This document shows, one piece after another, positions 1 through 9,108 of a stretch of 64,000 nucleotides of DNA. Source of the DNA: Polaribacter sejongensis (GTDB lineage Bacteria > Bacteroidota > Bacteroidia > Flavobacteriales > Flavobacteriaceae). Position numbers and translations under genes: made by a program. Under the pieces are notes generated by a model. It was not told the DNA's origin. It did no database searches and saw only the letters and a list, made by a program, of their open reading frames with translations. The stretch lies in contig NZ_CP150667.1 of the NCBI RefSeq assembly GCF_038024065.1, positions 372,001-436,000 of the forward strand. The letters run 5' to 3'. How positions within the stretch are numbered: position 1 is the first letter of the stretch; each line of letters opens with the position of its first letter.

Positions 1-167
1 TGTTAGCACTTTTAGGAGAAGAATTAACTTCTAAAGAAATTTCTGAAAAATTATTTATTTCTGTAAATACGGTAGAAACGCACAGAAAAAATATTCTTTT
101 AAAAACAGGCTCTAAAACAACAACCGGAGCCGTAAAATATGCCATAGAATCTGGCTTATTTGATTAA
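1..167 (+). CDS. LuxR/NarL-type response regulator, C-terminal fragment
   Basis: This is the 3' end of a gene that begins before the window. The readable frame starts at base 3 and gives about 54 residues ending in TAA at 165-167. It contains the LuxR-family helix-turn-helix: LTSKEISEKLFISVNTVETH followed by RKNILLKTGSK, which is the recognition helix and the dimer helix. Proteins with this tail are usually NarL/FixJ response regulators, but the receiver domain cannot be seen, so a stand-alone LuxR regulator is possible. A hairpin terminator follows directly. Confidence 0.85.
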   Translation, partial: LALLGEELTSKEISEKLFISVNTVETHRKNILLKTGSKTTTGAVKYAIESGLFD

Positions 168-168
168 T

Positions 169-208
169 AAAAAAAGAGGTTTTAAATATATTAAAGCCTC
201 TTTTTTTA
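169..208. terminator. Bidirectional intrinsic terminator
   Basis: An AAAAAGAGG arm and a CCTCTTTTTTT arm flank an AT-rich loop, and a T-run continues on the plus strand. The hairpin lies between the LuxR-type gene and the convergent lipoprotein gene that ends at 231, so it can serve both. Confidence 0.75.
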
Positions 209-230
209 TCTAAAATTTGAAATGAAATTA

Positions 231-1223
231 TTATTTAGTTCTAATTCCTTCTTTTTCTATCGTTTCTATAATTTGTCTTAATTCTTTTACATAAGACATT
301 TTATCATTTTCTTCTGTTAACAATTCTCCACGATATATAAATTTAGAATCTAAATCAAAATAGACCACATAAAGTCCTGTTTGTGGGTTTTTCCATTTAC
401 CTTTTCCTTCATTTGTAATTCTCTTATCTTCTAGATATTGTAACCAAGCACCTTTAGATAAAGAAGATTTATCCATATAAATTTTGCTATGCTCAGTAAT
501 TTTATAATAAGGATACGGAGTTTCTAATTTCGCTTGAATGTTTTTATGAACCATTGTTTTTAAAACATTAAAATCACTGTTAGATTCTGATAATATATAC
601 GGTTTTCTCTGCCATTTACCATCTTCTATTTCTAATGGGATTATTATAAATCCTTCGGGATATGTAAGTGTTTTAATAACTAAACTAAATTGAAAGCTGG
701 TATTTAATTCTTTAAAATTTTCATTTAAGCTAACCACAAAACGTGTAGTTACATCTTCTAATTCATTTGGTTTTAGATTTCTCTTAAAATTTAATTCAAT
801 AGTTTCTGTAGAAAAAATTATTTCAGGAATTTCATTTTTAAAATCGGCTATCACCGCTTGTCTTGTTTCGTATTGTTTTACTGCATCTTGGTATAAATCA
901 TCAAAAGTCATTAAATCTGATATTGGATACATAGGCAAAGTATCATTTTCTAAAATCTCTTTTACATTAATGTGTGTGTAAAATTCAATTTCCGGAATGT
1001 CTTTATCAAATATTAAGACACCAAACATATTAGGGTCCATTGTGGCTGCGTTAAAAAAACGTTTTAAATCACTAAAAACAAGTCTACCATTATATTCTCT
1101 TTGTAAATAGGTTTCTAAATTTAAAGATGCTTTCTTTTTAGATATTCCAATATAATTAGAACAACCTGCTACGATTAATACTAAAATTATTAAGCAGATT
1201 ATTGACATAATTGTAATTTTCAT
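231..1223 (-). CDS. Hypothetical lipoprotein, 330 aa
   Basis: I do not recognise the family. The N-terminus is a lipoprotein signal: a hydrophobic stretch ending in the lipobox IVAGC with Cys21, so the mature protein should be anchored in a membrane and face the periplasm or surface. The rest is soluble, rich in Glu, Lys and aromatic residues, with no further membrane segment. Its middle, around residues 120-230, alternates charged and hydrophobic residues like a beta-rich fold of the DUF1444 type, but that is only an impression. It is convergent with the LuxR-type gene upstream and divergent from the 134-aa gene. The start codon is supported by the signal peptide. Confidence 0.7.
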   Translation of the reverse strand: MKITIMSIICLIILVLIVAGCSNYIGISKKKASLNLETYLQREYNGRLVFSDLKRFFNAATMDPNMFGVLIFDKDIPEIEFYTHINVKEILENDTLPMYPISDLMTFDDLYQDAVKQYETRQAVIADFKNEIPEIIFSTETIELNFKRNLKPNELEDVTTRFVVSLNENFKELNTSFQFSLVIKTLTYPEGFIIIPLEIEDGKWQRKPYILSESNSDFNVLKTMVHKNIQAKLETPYPYYKITEHSKIYMDKSSLSKGAWLQYLEDKRITNEGKGKWKNPQTGLYVVYFDLDSKFIYRGELLTEENDKMSYVKELRQIIETIEKEGIRTK

Positions 1224-1374
1224 ATGTTGTTATTTTTATTAAATAAATGTAGACGAATTTATTGATGCAGTACTCACGGAATTCAGTGAGTTTTAAGTTT
1301 CACTTAATGGTGGTGCTAATTTAAGAATCTCTTCTAATACCTTTGATACATTACTGAAACTAAAAACACCCATT

Positions 1375-1779
1375 ATGAAATTAGAAAAAGAAAAAGCTGC
1401 AAAAGTAATAGAAGATCAGTATTTAGAAGGTTATCAAAAAGAGATTAATGAGATTGTTGGTAAAGAAATTCCGATTAACATCAACTGGAATACTTTTGAA
1501 ATAGACTTCATTAAATTTGTACCAAGTATTTGTTTACAACGCCTTACAGATGGTTTAAAATCAGTTTGTAAAGACAAAAAATCAAAAGAGGTTGTAGCAG
1601 GAAATATAAACTCAATTGAAGTCTATTGCATACCTAATGAAGGAGCAGAAGCTAAAAAAGAATTAAAATTAGATACAAGTGTGTTTTCTTTAACCGCTTG
1701 TTGGGGAGGCCATCAAAGTGGTTATTTTACAGACTTAGAAATTTGTGAATATTTAGAAAGTAGTTTACAGCAATCTTAA
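1375..1779 (+). CDS. Hypothetical cytoplasmic protein, 134 aa
   Basis: This is a small acidic soluble protein with no signal peptide or membrane segment. The N-terminal 40 residues look helical. The centre holds NWNTFEIDFIKFVPSICLQR, and the C-terminal third holds TACWGGHQSGYFTDLEI with several aromatic and Gly residues. I do not recognise the family. It faces the next minus-strand gene across a strong shared terminator, so it is probably a single-gene unit. A start at 1375 is reasonable because ATG follows an AT-rich leader and no earlier in-frame start is visible. Confidence 0.65.
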   Translation: MKLEKEKAAKVIEDQYLEGYQKEINEIVGKEIPININWNTFEIDFIKFVPSICLQRLTDGLKSVCKDKKSKEVVAGNINSIEVYCIPNEGAEAKKELKLDTSVFSLTACWGGHQSGYFTDLEICEYLESSLQQS

Positions 1780-1810
1780 ATTGTTTTAAATATGATTTAT
1801 AAATTGAATA

Positions 1811-1848
1811 AAAAAAGCCTTTAAGACGTTTATCTTAAAGGCTTTTTT
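1811..1848. terminator. Bidirectional intrinsic terminator, 16-bp stem
   Basis: The arms at 1811-1826 and 1833-1848 are perfect reverse complements (AAAAAAGCCTTTAAGA and its complement) around a six-base loop. The poly-A and poly-T ends let it work in both directions for the convergent genes on each side. Confidence 0.88.
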
Positions 1849-1869
1849 AGATAATTAGATAAATATATC

Positions 1870-2271
1870 TTAATTCATTTTTACATCATTAAAAACAACA
1901 CCTGATAAAATAGTATTAATATAAGTATCTTGAGATTGAACATTGTTTTCTGAAAAAGATTGATTATAATTATGAATAATTGCATTATCAAAAACAAAAT
2001 TAATTACAGGTTTATCTTGTTTCTGATGATAAATTTTTAAGCTACCAGACCATTCACCTGGTTTACGAGACAACCATTCTAAAAAGAAAGTATCTATTTC
2101 ATTAGTAACCACGCCAGATAGATTTACATCTAATCCTCTTTCTTCTTCATCATTAGGATAATAAGTAGAAGATAGATTATAATCGCATTGCGATAACTTA
2201 AATACCTTTTCTGTATTATCGTCTTTTTTAATTCTTAATTCTATACGCTGTATTACATTTAATTCTTTCAT
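1870..2271 (-). CDS. Hypothetical 133-aa beta-rich protein, possibly TssD/Hcp-like
   Basis: This protein has no signal peptide. The layout is an N-terminal beta region, then EIDTFFLEWLSRKPGEWSGS, then KPVINFVFDNAIIHNYNQSF and a final strand. The order (short strands, a polar 'EWL' helix, a 'F.NA...Y...F' strand, then a long 'SQDTYINTILSG' strand) resembles the Bacteroidota type VI secretion tube protein TssD (Hcp fold). No other T6SS gene is in the window, so this could be a stray Hcp-like protein or something unrelated. The T6SS reading is inference only, and the existence of the gene is better supported than its role. Confidence 0.6.
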   Translation of the reverse strand: MKELNVIQRIELRIKKDDNTEKVFKLSQCDYNLSSTYYPNDEEERGLDVNLSGVVTNEIDTFFLEWLSRKPGEWSGSLKIYHQKQDKPVINFVFDNAIIHNYNQSFSENNVQSQDTYINTILSGVVFNDVKMN

Positions 2272-2587
2272 ATTATTTATGTTTTTATTATTGTTTCTTA
2301 TTTATTACAAAGTTGAAGTAAAATAGCTAAATATTTCTAACTGTTTTCAGTGATATTTATAACTATAATAAGAAGTGTGAATGAAATGTTACTTTTTCTA
2401 ATTTAAAAAAGGTTAAAAAATAAAAGGATGAGTTGTATATGAGGTTTTGTAAAACTTAATTTTAAATGAGATAGATTACTTTTCAATACAATTCTATTAG
2501 ATTTTTTTTTAATTTATTCTATTCATATTAAATTAAAATAGTCTTTAGATGGTTTTAATTGATTGAAATTTATTTGTAAATATTACA
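2272..2587. other. Intergenic region, 316 bp
   Basis: This stretch is very AT-rich and lies between the start of the 133-aa gene and the 3' end of the amino sugar operon. I see no open frame of note and no strong hairpin. The T-rich stretch around 2500-2520 may contribute to the end of the operon transcript. Confidence 0.5.
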
Positions 2588-3442
2588 TTAAAAATCAATC
2601 TTATTAATATTCATAATTATGTTATCGATAGGTTTGCTGATAAAAGAACTTACTCTAATATTTCTTTTTTCTGCTTCTTTTATAATTTTTGTTTGAAGGT
2701 AATAGGCTATAGATCCCACAAAATGTAGTGGTTTTGTAAAAAGTTCTTCTTCATAACACATAATAAGGTTATCAAATAGTTCATTTAAACTTTTGTCAAT
2801 AATAGCATCTATAAATTCGTTAGATTGATTTTCAATTACAAATTTTGCAAAACTAGCTAGAAAAGCACTAGGGTTTTCTTTTTCATAGAGTCCATTTAAA
2901 ATTACATCAAGTGTTAAATTGTACTCTTCTTCAAATTTTGTTTTTAAGTCTAAAGGCATTTTATTATAAAAATAAGCATTCAATAATTTTTTACCTAAAT
3001 AGTTACCACTGCCTTCATCCATAATAGAATAACCTAAAGAAACTTGTTTAACAATAACATTTTTTCCATCGAAATAGCAACAATTAGATCCTGTACCTAA
3101 TATACAAATTACACCAGGCTCTTTTGTTGTTCCATATACAGCTGCTTTTAAATCTTCTTCTACAGTTATTTTTGTTGCTATATCAAAATATTTAAAAAGA
3201 AGTTGTTTTAAATTGTTTCTAGAGTCTTCAGAAGCGCAACCAGCTCCATAAAATAAAATGGTTTCAATTTTACTTTTATAAGACTCTAATTCTTTACTAG
3301 AAGTAATAATGTTATTTATCTCTTTTAAAGAAAGTAATCTAGGATTAATACCTATTGTAGCTATTTTTGCGACTTTTTTTTTGTTTGAATTTATTATAAT
3401 CCAGTCGCATTTTGTTGATCCACTATCAGCAATTAATATCAT
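2588..3442 (-). CDS. N-acetylglucosamine kinase-like protein, BadF/BadG ATPase family
   Basis: This is a cytoplasmic ASKHA-fold sugar kinase of 284 aa. The N-terminus MILIADSGSTKCDWIIIN is the phosphate-1 loop typical of Bacteroidota N-acetylglucosamine kinases. The phosphate-2/adenosine part is seen around GVICILGTGSNCCYFDG and in the DEGSGNYLG motif. The expected reaction is phosphorylation of free N-acetylhexosamine at C6, feeding NagB two genes upstream in the same operon. It is the last gene of a minus-strand unit (transporter, NagB-PIG-L, 99-aa protein, kinase), with a 5-bp gap to the gene before it. Whether GlcNAc or GalNAc is used cannot be told from sequence. A glucosamine kinase role is the main alternative. 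Confidence 0.85.
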   Translation of the reverse strand: MILIADSGSTKCDWIIINSNKKKVAKIATIGINPRLLSLKEINNIITSSKELESYKSKIETILFYGAGCASEDSRNNLKQLLFKYFDIATKITVEEDLKAAVYGTTKEPGVICILGTGSNCCYFDGKNVIVKQVSLGYSIMDEGSGNYLGKKLLNAYFYNKMPLDLKTKFEEEYNLTLDVILNGLYEKENPSAFLASFAKFVIENQSNEFIDAIIDKSLNELFDNLIMCYEEELFTKPLHFVGSIAYYLQTKIIKEAEKRNIRVSSFISKPIDNIIMNINKIDF

Positions 3443-3447
3443 TGTGT

Positions 3448-3747
3448 TTATTTTAAGTTAAATTTTAATACATTATTATAAATGTTTTCTAATTTTTTTA
3501 TGATCATAAGAGATGTGTCTTTAGACTTCCCTTTTACATGAATTAGAATGTTTAAACTATTATTACAATCATTAAAAATTTCGATATCAAATGAACCATT
3601 TGGTAAAAATACTTGCAATTTTTTTGTTTCATTTTGAAGATACAAATCAAACTCGCTGCTTACCCAGTTTACAAAACGATGATAAACAGTTATGTCATTA
3701 ATTTTCTTTATCCTTTTAAGATCTACAAATTCAATTAAATTTCCCAA
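3448..3747 (-). CDS. Hypothetical 99-aa protein in amino sugar operon
   Basis: This is a small soluble protein with no recognised domain. It has an alternating hydrophobic pattern (LQVFLPNGSFDIEIF, then SLNILIHVKG) suggesting a compact beta-sheet, and a C-terminal helix (SLMIIKKLENIYNNVL). It lies 29 bp after nagB and 5 bp before the kinase gene on the same strand, so it is almost certainly cotranscribed with amino sugar catabolism. No catalytic motif is visible. Confidence 0.65.
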   Translation of the reverse strand: MGNLIEFVDLKRIKKINDITVYHRFVNWVSSEFDLYLQNETKKLQVFLPNGSFDIEIFNDCNNSLNILIHVKGKSKDTSLMIIKKLENIYNNVLKFNLK

Positions 3748-3776
3748 AATATCAATATCTATTTAAGTTATATTTT

Positions 3777-5705
3777 TTAATACTTCCATCTAACAAAAGC
3801 CTCCATAGCAGCATAATGAGATAAACCTAATTGGTTGTATATATCTGCTGTTTCTTTATTTCTATCTTCTGCTCGTTGCCAAAACTCTCTACTATCTGTA
3901 CCCTGAAAAACTACGCCGTCTTTTTGTGATTGATGTTTAAAAATAGCTTTTCGTTTTTCTAATACTTGGTCTGGCCCCATTGGAACTGCCATTTCTATTT
4001 CATCAACACCCCATTCTTGCCATGCACCTCTGTATAGCCAAACCCAACAATCTTTCATAAATTTTTTAGGTTTTAATTCTTTTACCGCAGCAAAAATAGC
4101 ATCTAAACAAACTTTATGAGTTCCATGAGGATCAGCTAAATCACCTGCAGCAAAAATTTGATGTGGTTTTATCTTTTCGATTAAGTCTTTAGTAATTTCT
4201 ACATCAGCAATACCTATTGGGTTCTTTTTTATAGCTCCTGTTTCATAAAAAGGTAATTCCATAAAATGGATTTGTACATCTGGTAAACCGATAAAATGAC
4301 AACCAGCTCTAGCTTCTCCTTGTCTTATTAAACCTTTTACTTTTCTTACCTCTAATGAATCTATTTCACTAGTTTTTTTATTCTTTAAAAAAGTAGCTGC
4401 TTGTTTAAATATATTTTCTGCTTCCGAACTTTTTATTCCAAATTTATCATTAAAGTCACATACAAAACTTGCAAAACGCAAAGCTTCATCATCTGCTACA
4501 GCTATGTTTCCAGAGGTTTGATACCCTAAATGAACTTCGTGTCCTTGTTCATGTAATCTTTTAAAGGTTCCTCCCATACTTATAACATCATCATCTGGAT
4601 GAGGGCTAAAAATTAAGACACGTTTTTTTTCTGGAGTTGCTCTTTCTGGTCTTTTACTGTCGTCAGAATTTGGTTTTCCTCCAGGCCATCCTGTTATTGT
4701 GTTCTGAAGCTTGTTAAATATTTTTATATTAATATCATAAGCAGGTCCAGAATCTGCCAATAAATCGCTCATACCGTTTTCAATGTAATCTGCATCTGTT
4801 AACATTAAAATTGGTTTTTTAAGAGAAAGTGCTAAACTTAAAACAGCCTTTCTAATTAGATGATCTGTCCAAATAATTTTTTCTACTAACCAAGGTGTAT
4901 TTATTCTTGTTAGTTTAGAAGCTGCCGCTTGATCTAAAATGAACATGGCATTATTATGTTCTTGTAAATAAGATGCAGGTACCTGACTTGTAACTGTATC
5001 TTCTACAGATTCTTTAATAATGTTAGATTTACTTTCTCCCCAAGCCATTAAAATTACTCTTTTGGCTTCCATTATTTTCTTAACACCTAAAGTAATTGCT
5101 GTTCTTGGTGTACTTGTTAACCCAGAGAAATCTGCACTTGCAGCTACTCTTGTAATATGATCTAAGGCTACTAATCTTGTTTTTGAATTTTGTAGTGATC
5201 CAGATTCATTAAAACCAATGTGTCCATTTCCTCCAATACCTAAAATTTGTAAATCGATACCTCCATAAGCTTCAATCTTAGCTTCATACTCATCACAATA
5301 ACTTCTAATTTTATCTTTAGGTAGTGTTCCGTCTGGTACAAAACAGTTTTCAGGTAAAATATCAATGTGATTAAATAATTGTTCCTGCATAAAGCGAACG
5401 TAACTATTTACAGAATCTGGTTCCATTGGGTAATATTCATCTAAATTAAATGAGATTACATTTTTAAAACTTAAACCTTCTTCTTTATGTAAACGAACTA
5501 ATTCTGCATACAGCCCCTTTGGAGAAGAACCTGTTGCTAAACCCAGGATGCAAGGTTGTTTTTGCGCTTGTTTTACTTTTATTAGGTTTTCGATTTCCTT
5601 TGCCACAGATCTTGATGCTGAAGAAGAATCTTTATAAACAACAGTACCTATATTTTCAAATCTTTTTTCAAAACCTGTTGCTTTATCTATATTACTTTTT
5701 AACAT
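3777..5705 (-). CDS. nagB: Glucosamine-6-phosphate deaminase fused to PIG-L/LmbE deacetylase
   Basis: The protein has 642 aa in two parts. Residues 1 to about 270 are a NagB isomerase/deaminase: the ring-opening and base motifs are SFNLDEYYP (Asp89) and GIGGNGHIGFNE (His162, Glu167), and the phosphate loop is LATGSSPKG. From about residue 362 a PIG-L domain follows with the zinc motif SPHPDDD (residues 367-373) and later DPHGTHK. NagB turns glucosamine-6-phosphate into fructose-6-phosphate and ammonia. PIG-L proteins remove N-acetyl groups from GlcNAc derivatives. This long architecture is common in Bacteroidota. No nagA is nearby, so the PIG-L half may supply deacetylation (inference). The gene is 27 bp downstream of the transporter gene, in the same operon. 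Standard NagB is only about 260 aa. Confidence 0.93.
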   Translation of the reverse strand: MLKSNIDKATGFEKRFENIGTVVYKDSSSASRSVAKEIENLIKVKQAQKQPCILGLATGSSPKGLYAELVRLHKEEGLSFKNVISFNLDEYYPMEPDSVNSYVRFMQEQLFNHIDILPENCFVPDGTLPKDKIRSYCDEYEAKIEAYGGIDLQILGIGGNGHIGFNESGSLQNSKTRLVALDHITRVAASADFSGLTSTPRTAITLGVKKIMEAKRVILMAWGESKSNIIKESVEDTVTSQVPASYLQEHNNAMFILDQAAASKLTRINTPWLVEKIIWTDHLIRKAVLSLALSLKKPILMLTDADYIENGMSDLLADSGPAYDINIKIFNKLQNTITGWPGGKPNSDDSKRPERATPEKKRVLIFSPHPDDDVISMGGTFKRLHEQGHEVHLGYQTSGNIAVADDEALRFASFVCDFNDKFGIKSSEAENIFKQAATFLKNKKTSEIDSLEVRKVKGLIRQGEARAGCHFIGLPDVQIHFMELPFYETGAIKKNPIGIADVEITKDLIEKIKPHQIFAAGDLADPHGTHKVCLDAIFAAVKELKPKKFMKDCWVWLYRGAWQEWGVDEIEMAVPMGPDQVLEKRKAIFKHQSQKDGVVFQGTDSREFWQRAEDRNKETADIYNQLGLSHYAAMEAFVRWKY

Positions 5706-5732
5706 ACTTTTTTTATTTATGTATTTAGAGTT

Positions 5733-7040
5733 TTATTTTTTTGTCCAATTTTTAATTTTATGACCTTTTATTGCGTAAAAAAGAATCATAACATAACAAG
5801 GTATTAATAGCCAATAACTATTTGTAGAAGCAGTAGCTATTGCTTCTAGTTCTTGCATACCATTTGTAATTAATTCGTATTTTTTAGCATCTACTATTTT
5901 ACCATATAAAGGAGGTATTATTGCACCACCTGATATTGCCATAATTAATAAAGCAGAAGCTGTTTTTGTGAATTTCCCTAAACCTTTTAAAGTTAAAGGC
6001 CAAATAGCTGGCCAAACAAGTGCGTTGGCAATACCTAATGCAGCAACAAATAATATAGACGTATAACCAGTTGTATTTATAATACAAAAACTAAAAATGA
6101 TACCTAACAGAGCACTTGCAACTAAGGCCGTTTTTTGTTTTATATATTTAGGTATTAAGAAGATGCCTAATATATATGTAGCAATCATTGCTAATAAAGT
6201 AAATGTTGTAAAGTATTTTGCTTCTTCACCAGTAAAACCTAATGAAATTCCGTAGGCAATAATGGTATCTCCTGCAATAACTTCTGCACCAACATAAAAA
6301 AATAATGCTAAAACCCCCAACCATAAATTAGGAAATTGAAAGATGTTTGTTTTTATATTTTCTTCCTCAATATTTTCTTCTATTTCATCAGCTTCAATTT
6401 GTGGTAATGGTGCTTTTCTAATTAAAATTCCTAAAAGAAATAACACAATAGCCATAATTAGATAAGGGATAAAAACGCTATCTGCCATGGAGTTTAATAA
6501 AATATTTTTTTCTTCTGATGTAACAGATAATAATTTTTCTTGAACATCATCTATACCAGAAAGTAATAATGCCCCAAAAATTAAAGATCCTAATGCACCC
6601 GCAATTTTATTAGCAATACCCATAATTGCAATACGTTTAGCACCACTTTCTATGGGACCTAAAATTGTGATATAAGGATTTGCAGCTGTCTGAAGAATCG
6701 TCATACCAATTCCTTGGATAAAAATACCCGTTAAAAACACCCAATATGTTCTTGCTTCTGCTGCAGGAATAAAAACTAACGCTCCAATAGCCATAATGAT
6801 TAATCCTAAAGACATTCCTTTCTTATAGCCTATTTTATTTAAAATATAAGAAGCTGGCAAAGCCATTACAACAAAAGATATATAAGAGGCAGATGCAACT
6901 AGGTAAGATTGAGCATCTGTTAATTCATTAATAGTTTTCATAAACGGAATTAATGCTCCATTTATCCATGTAACAAATCCGAAAATGAAGAAAACTCCGG
7001 CTATTATTATAATAGGAATAGTACTGTTTTTTTTGTTCAT
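5733..7040 (-). CDS. Sugar MFS transporter, FucP/NagP-like
   Basis: This is a 435-aa integral membrane protein with about 12 hydrophobic segments. The N-terminus (IIAGVFFIFGFVTWINGALIP) matches the glucose/galactose/fucose:H+ symporter family of Bacteroidota. The loop GYKKGMSLGL after TM2 and the ILQTAANPYITILGP stretch are typical of that family. A hydrophilic Glu-rich linker lies near the middle, around residue 220. As first gene of the operon with NagB and the kinase, it most likely imports N-acetylhexosamine across the inner membrane, as NagP does in other marine bacteria. The substrate is inferred from context. Confidence 0.9.
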   Translation of the reverse strand: MNKKNSTIPIIIIAGVFFIFGFVTWINGALIPFMKTINELTDAQSYLVASASYISFVVMALPASYILNKIGYKKGMSLGLIIMAIGALVFIPAAEARTYWVFLTGIFIQGIGMTILQTAANPYITILGPIESGAKRIAIMGIANKIAGALGSLIFGALLLSGIDDVQEKLLSVTSEEKNILLNSMADSVFIPYLIMAIVLFLLGILIRKAPLPQIEADEIEENIEEENIKTNIFQFPNLWLGVLALFFYVGAEVIAGDTIIAYGISLGFTGEEAKYFTTFTLLAMIATYILGIFLIPKYIKQKTALVASALLGIIFSFCIINTTGYTSILFVAALGIANALVWPAIWPLTLKGLGKFTKTASALLIMAISGGAIIPPLYGKIVDAKKYELITNGMQELEAIATASTNSYWLLIPCYVMILFYAIKGHKIKNWTKK

Positions 7041-7444
7041 TTTTTTAAATTTATAGATGTAAAATTAAAAAATAAAACAGTTTTTAATGAGTGGTTTAAT
7101 GTTCTATTATTAGGGGTAGGGTGGTCAATGATTAAAAAATAACAAGAAAGTACTTCTGTTAGTTCGCTATTTTTTAAGTAAGTTTAGTTTTAAATAGGTT
7201 GTTTACTTTAGAAGTCTTAGCTATATGAAAAAGAATGATTTTGAGTGAAGTGATAAAAAATGGATTGTATTTACTACAATTCATTTTTCTTTTTATGAAA
7301 CTTACTAAGATTTAAAACGAACTTCTAATAGGCTGTTTATTTGTGTAGAGAATTTGGTTAAATATTTTTACTTTTTTTGAGAAATAAATTGATTACTTAT
7401 TTATACAAGGATTTTAAAAAGAAAATTAAATCTTCATAAAAAAA
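7041..7444. other. Intergenic promoter region of the amino sugar operon
   Basis: About 400 bp lie between the 3' end of the first susCD operon and the divergent-looking start of the transporter operon (both run on the minus strand, so this is leader sequence for the transporter). A short G-rich patch near 7110-7125 resembles one half of the C-rich motif seen before other units of this locus, but no second half is present at the right distance. I see no gene. Confidence 0.45.
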
Positions 7445-7478
7445 AGAGCAAGTAAAAGATATATCTTTTACTTGCTCT
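7445..7478 (-). terminator. Intrinsic terminator of susCD-1, 34-bp perfect palindrome
   Basis: The two 17-base arms (AGAGCAAGTAAAAGATA and its exact complement) abut with no separate loop. On the minus strand a T-run follows, just past the stop codon of susD-1. Confidence 0.88.
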
Positions 7479-7507
7479 AAACTAATTCAAATAAACACTA
7501 ATTAACA

Positions 7508-9094
7508 CTAAAAATTTGATGCTCCAGTATCCCACCATAAACGGGTACCTGCATTATCTGATCCTTTTAATAAAGATACAGCTGTTGCTACACCTTCTGA
7601 ATTTGTAGATATTTCACTATCTACAAATGGTATTCTTCTAATCTGAATATCAGTATCAACTAAGCCTCCACTTTGGTTACTTACAACAGGAAAAATCTTA
7701 GGATATCCTGTACGTCTAAATTCGCTCCAAGCTTCTTGTCCTTCCGGAAACATTGCAATCCATTTTTGAGTAATAATACGTTCTAGATTTTTTTCATTGG
7801 TTGCGCCACCATCCCAAGCTATTGTTATATTACTTAAAGCAGCTACACTGTTTGTTGCATTTATAGGATCTGTATAATCTAACGGTGTAGATATATTATC
7901 TACAATGTAAGAAGCAGACCCGCTTGCTCCATGTTGATCGAAAGATAATTGGATTCCTTTTTCATAGTTTGTTTGAGCACTTCCTGCGCCTGACCAATTC
8001 CTTAAAGATGCTTCTGCTTTTAAGAAAGCAACTTCCGATGCTGTCATTAACTGTACTTTAGATGTGTGAATATTATCATTAATAGCTGAAAAACCAATAT
8101 AATCTGCTTTTTGAGCAAGTTCATCGGCATATGCTCCTAACAAAGGTAATCCTGCTCTAATACCTTTTACGGTTCCAGATACACTTGTTGGTGCATCAAA
8201 ATAACTAGTGGCTCTAGAATCATTATAACCTGTTAATATAGACTCCATTGTAGCATTCATTCTTGTATCTCCCCAAGAGTTATCTAAAGTTGTTAAAGGA
8301 TGATCGAATTCACTGTTCACAAAAAAACCATCTGCATTAGTTTCCATAACTCCTAAACTTTGACTTAACGCTTTTTCGCCTTCTAGTTTTGCTTTATCGG
8401 CATCTACCTTAGAAATACGAATTGCTAAACGTAAACGTAAAGAGTTTGCTAGTTTTACCCATTGTTTATAATCTCCGTCATAAGACAAATCGAAAGAAGC
8501 AAAACTTTTACTATCTATATTTGCCATTAAATTAGCTACAGCAGTATCTAAATCTGTGAAAAAGGCACTATAAACCTCTTGCTGAGAATCATAAATCCCT
8601 GCATTTTCTAAATCTCCAAAGTTTGAATAAACTATTGGTCCGAATACATCACTAACACGATGCATTGTCTCTACCTTTAAGATTAAGGCAACTGCATACA
8701 ATGTAGGATAATCTATAGCTGTTAATTCACTAATAGTTTGTACATTATTCATTACATTAGTATAAGGAATACTCCAAATACTATTATTCCAACCGCTTAT
8801 CATTTTATAAGTGGTGTTATTAGCTCCAGCAACAAATGGTCTTGGGTTTGTCATATACCCAGAATATACATCTGCGTTTAAATTTTGCTGTAATTGATAT
8901 TGAGCAGCTGGACTGTATTTATAAATATTCTCGAAAATAGGTTTATATTTTGACCCTACATGCTGAAAATCTACCTCTAATTGTTCTTGCGTAATATTTC
9001 TATCATTTACATTGTAATCTTCTAAATTACTACAAGACGTAGCAACTAACCCTAAAACAATTAAACGTGCTAATATTTTATTTATATTTTTCAT
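7508..9094 (-). CDS. susD: SusD/RagB-family outer membrane lipoprotein (SusD-like_2 type)
   Basis: This is a 528-aa surface glycan-binding lipoprotein with a lipobox ending in VATSC (Cys21). The sequence after the signal (YNVNDRNITQEQL, then AAQYQLQQNLNADVYSGYM) follows the SusD-like_2 subfamily rather than classic SusD. TPR-like helices run through the middle. The C-terminal part contains ERIITQKWIAMFPEGQEAWS and EFRRTGYP, a common signature where the nascent-sugar SusD proteins end. It pairs with the SusC porin 14 bp upstream. SusD caps the TonB-dependent porin and captures oligosaccharides. It sits next to the uronate genes on the same strand, which supports a glycosaminoglycan oligomer as ligand (inference). 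Confidence 0.93.
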   Translation of the reverse strand: MKNINKILARLIVLGLVATSCSNLEDYNVNDRNITQEQLEVDFQHVGSKYKPIFENIYKYSPAAQYQLQQNLNADVYSGYMTNPRPFVAGANNTTYKMISGWNNSIWSIPYTNVMNNVQTISELTAIDYPTLYAVALILKVETMHRVSDVFGPIVYSNFGDLENAGIYDSQQEVYSAFFTDLDTAVANLMANIDSKSFASFDLSYDGDYKQWVKLANSLRLRLAIRISKVDADKAKLEGEKALSQSLGVMETNADGFFVNSEFDHPLTTLDNSWGDTRMNATMESILTGYNDSRATSYFDAPTSVSGTVKGIRAGLPLLGAYADELAQKADYIGFSAINDNIHTSKVQLMTASEVAFLKAEASLRNWSGAGSAQTNYEKGIQLSFDQHGASGSASYIVDNISTPLDYTDPINATNSVAALSNITIAWDGGATNEKNLERIITQKWIAMFPEGQEAWSEFRRTGYPKIFPVVSNQSGGLVDTDIQIRRIPFVDSEISTNSEGVATAVSLLKGSDNAGTRLWWDTGASNF

Positions 9095-9108
9095 CTTTTA
9101 TTTATTTT

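Noticed and set aside
5519..5728. Plus-strand frame of 69 codons inside the nagB region
   Set aside because: It lies antisense to the well-supported NagB domain, is low-complexity Leu/Phe/Tyr, and has no homology feel. It is a shadow frame.
7110..7125. G-rich patch before the transporter operon as a regulator site
   Set aside because: Only one half resembles the C-rich repeat and no partner lies 22 bp away.
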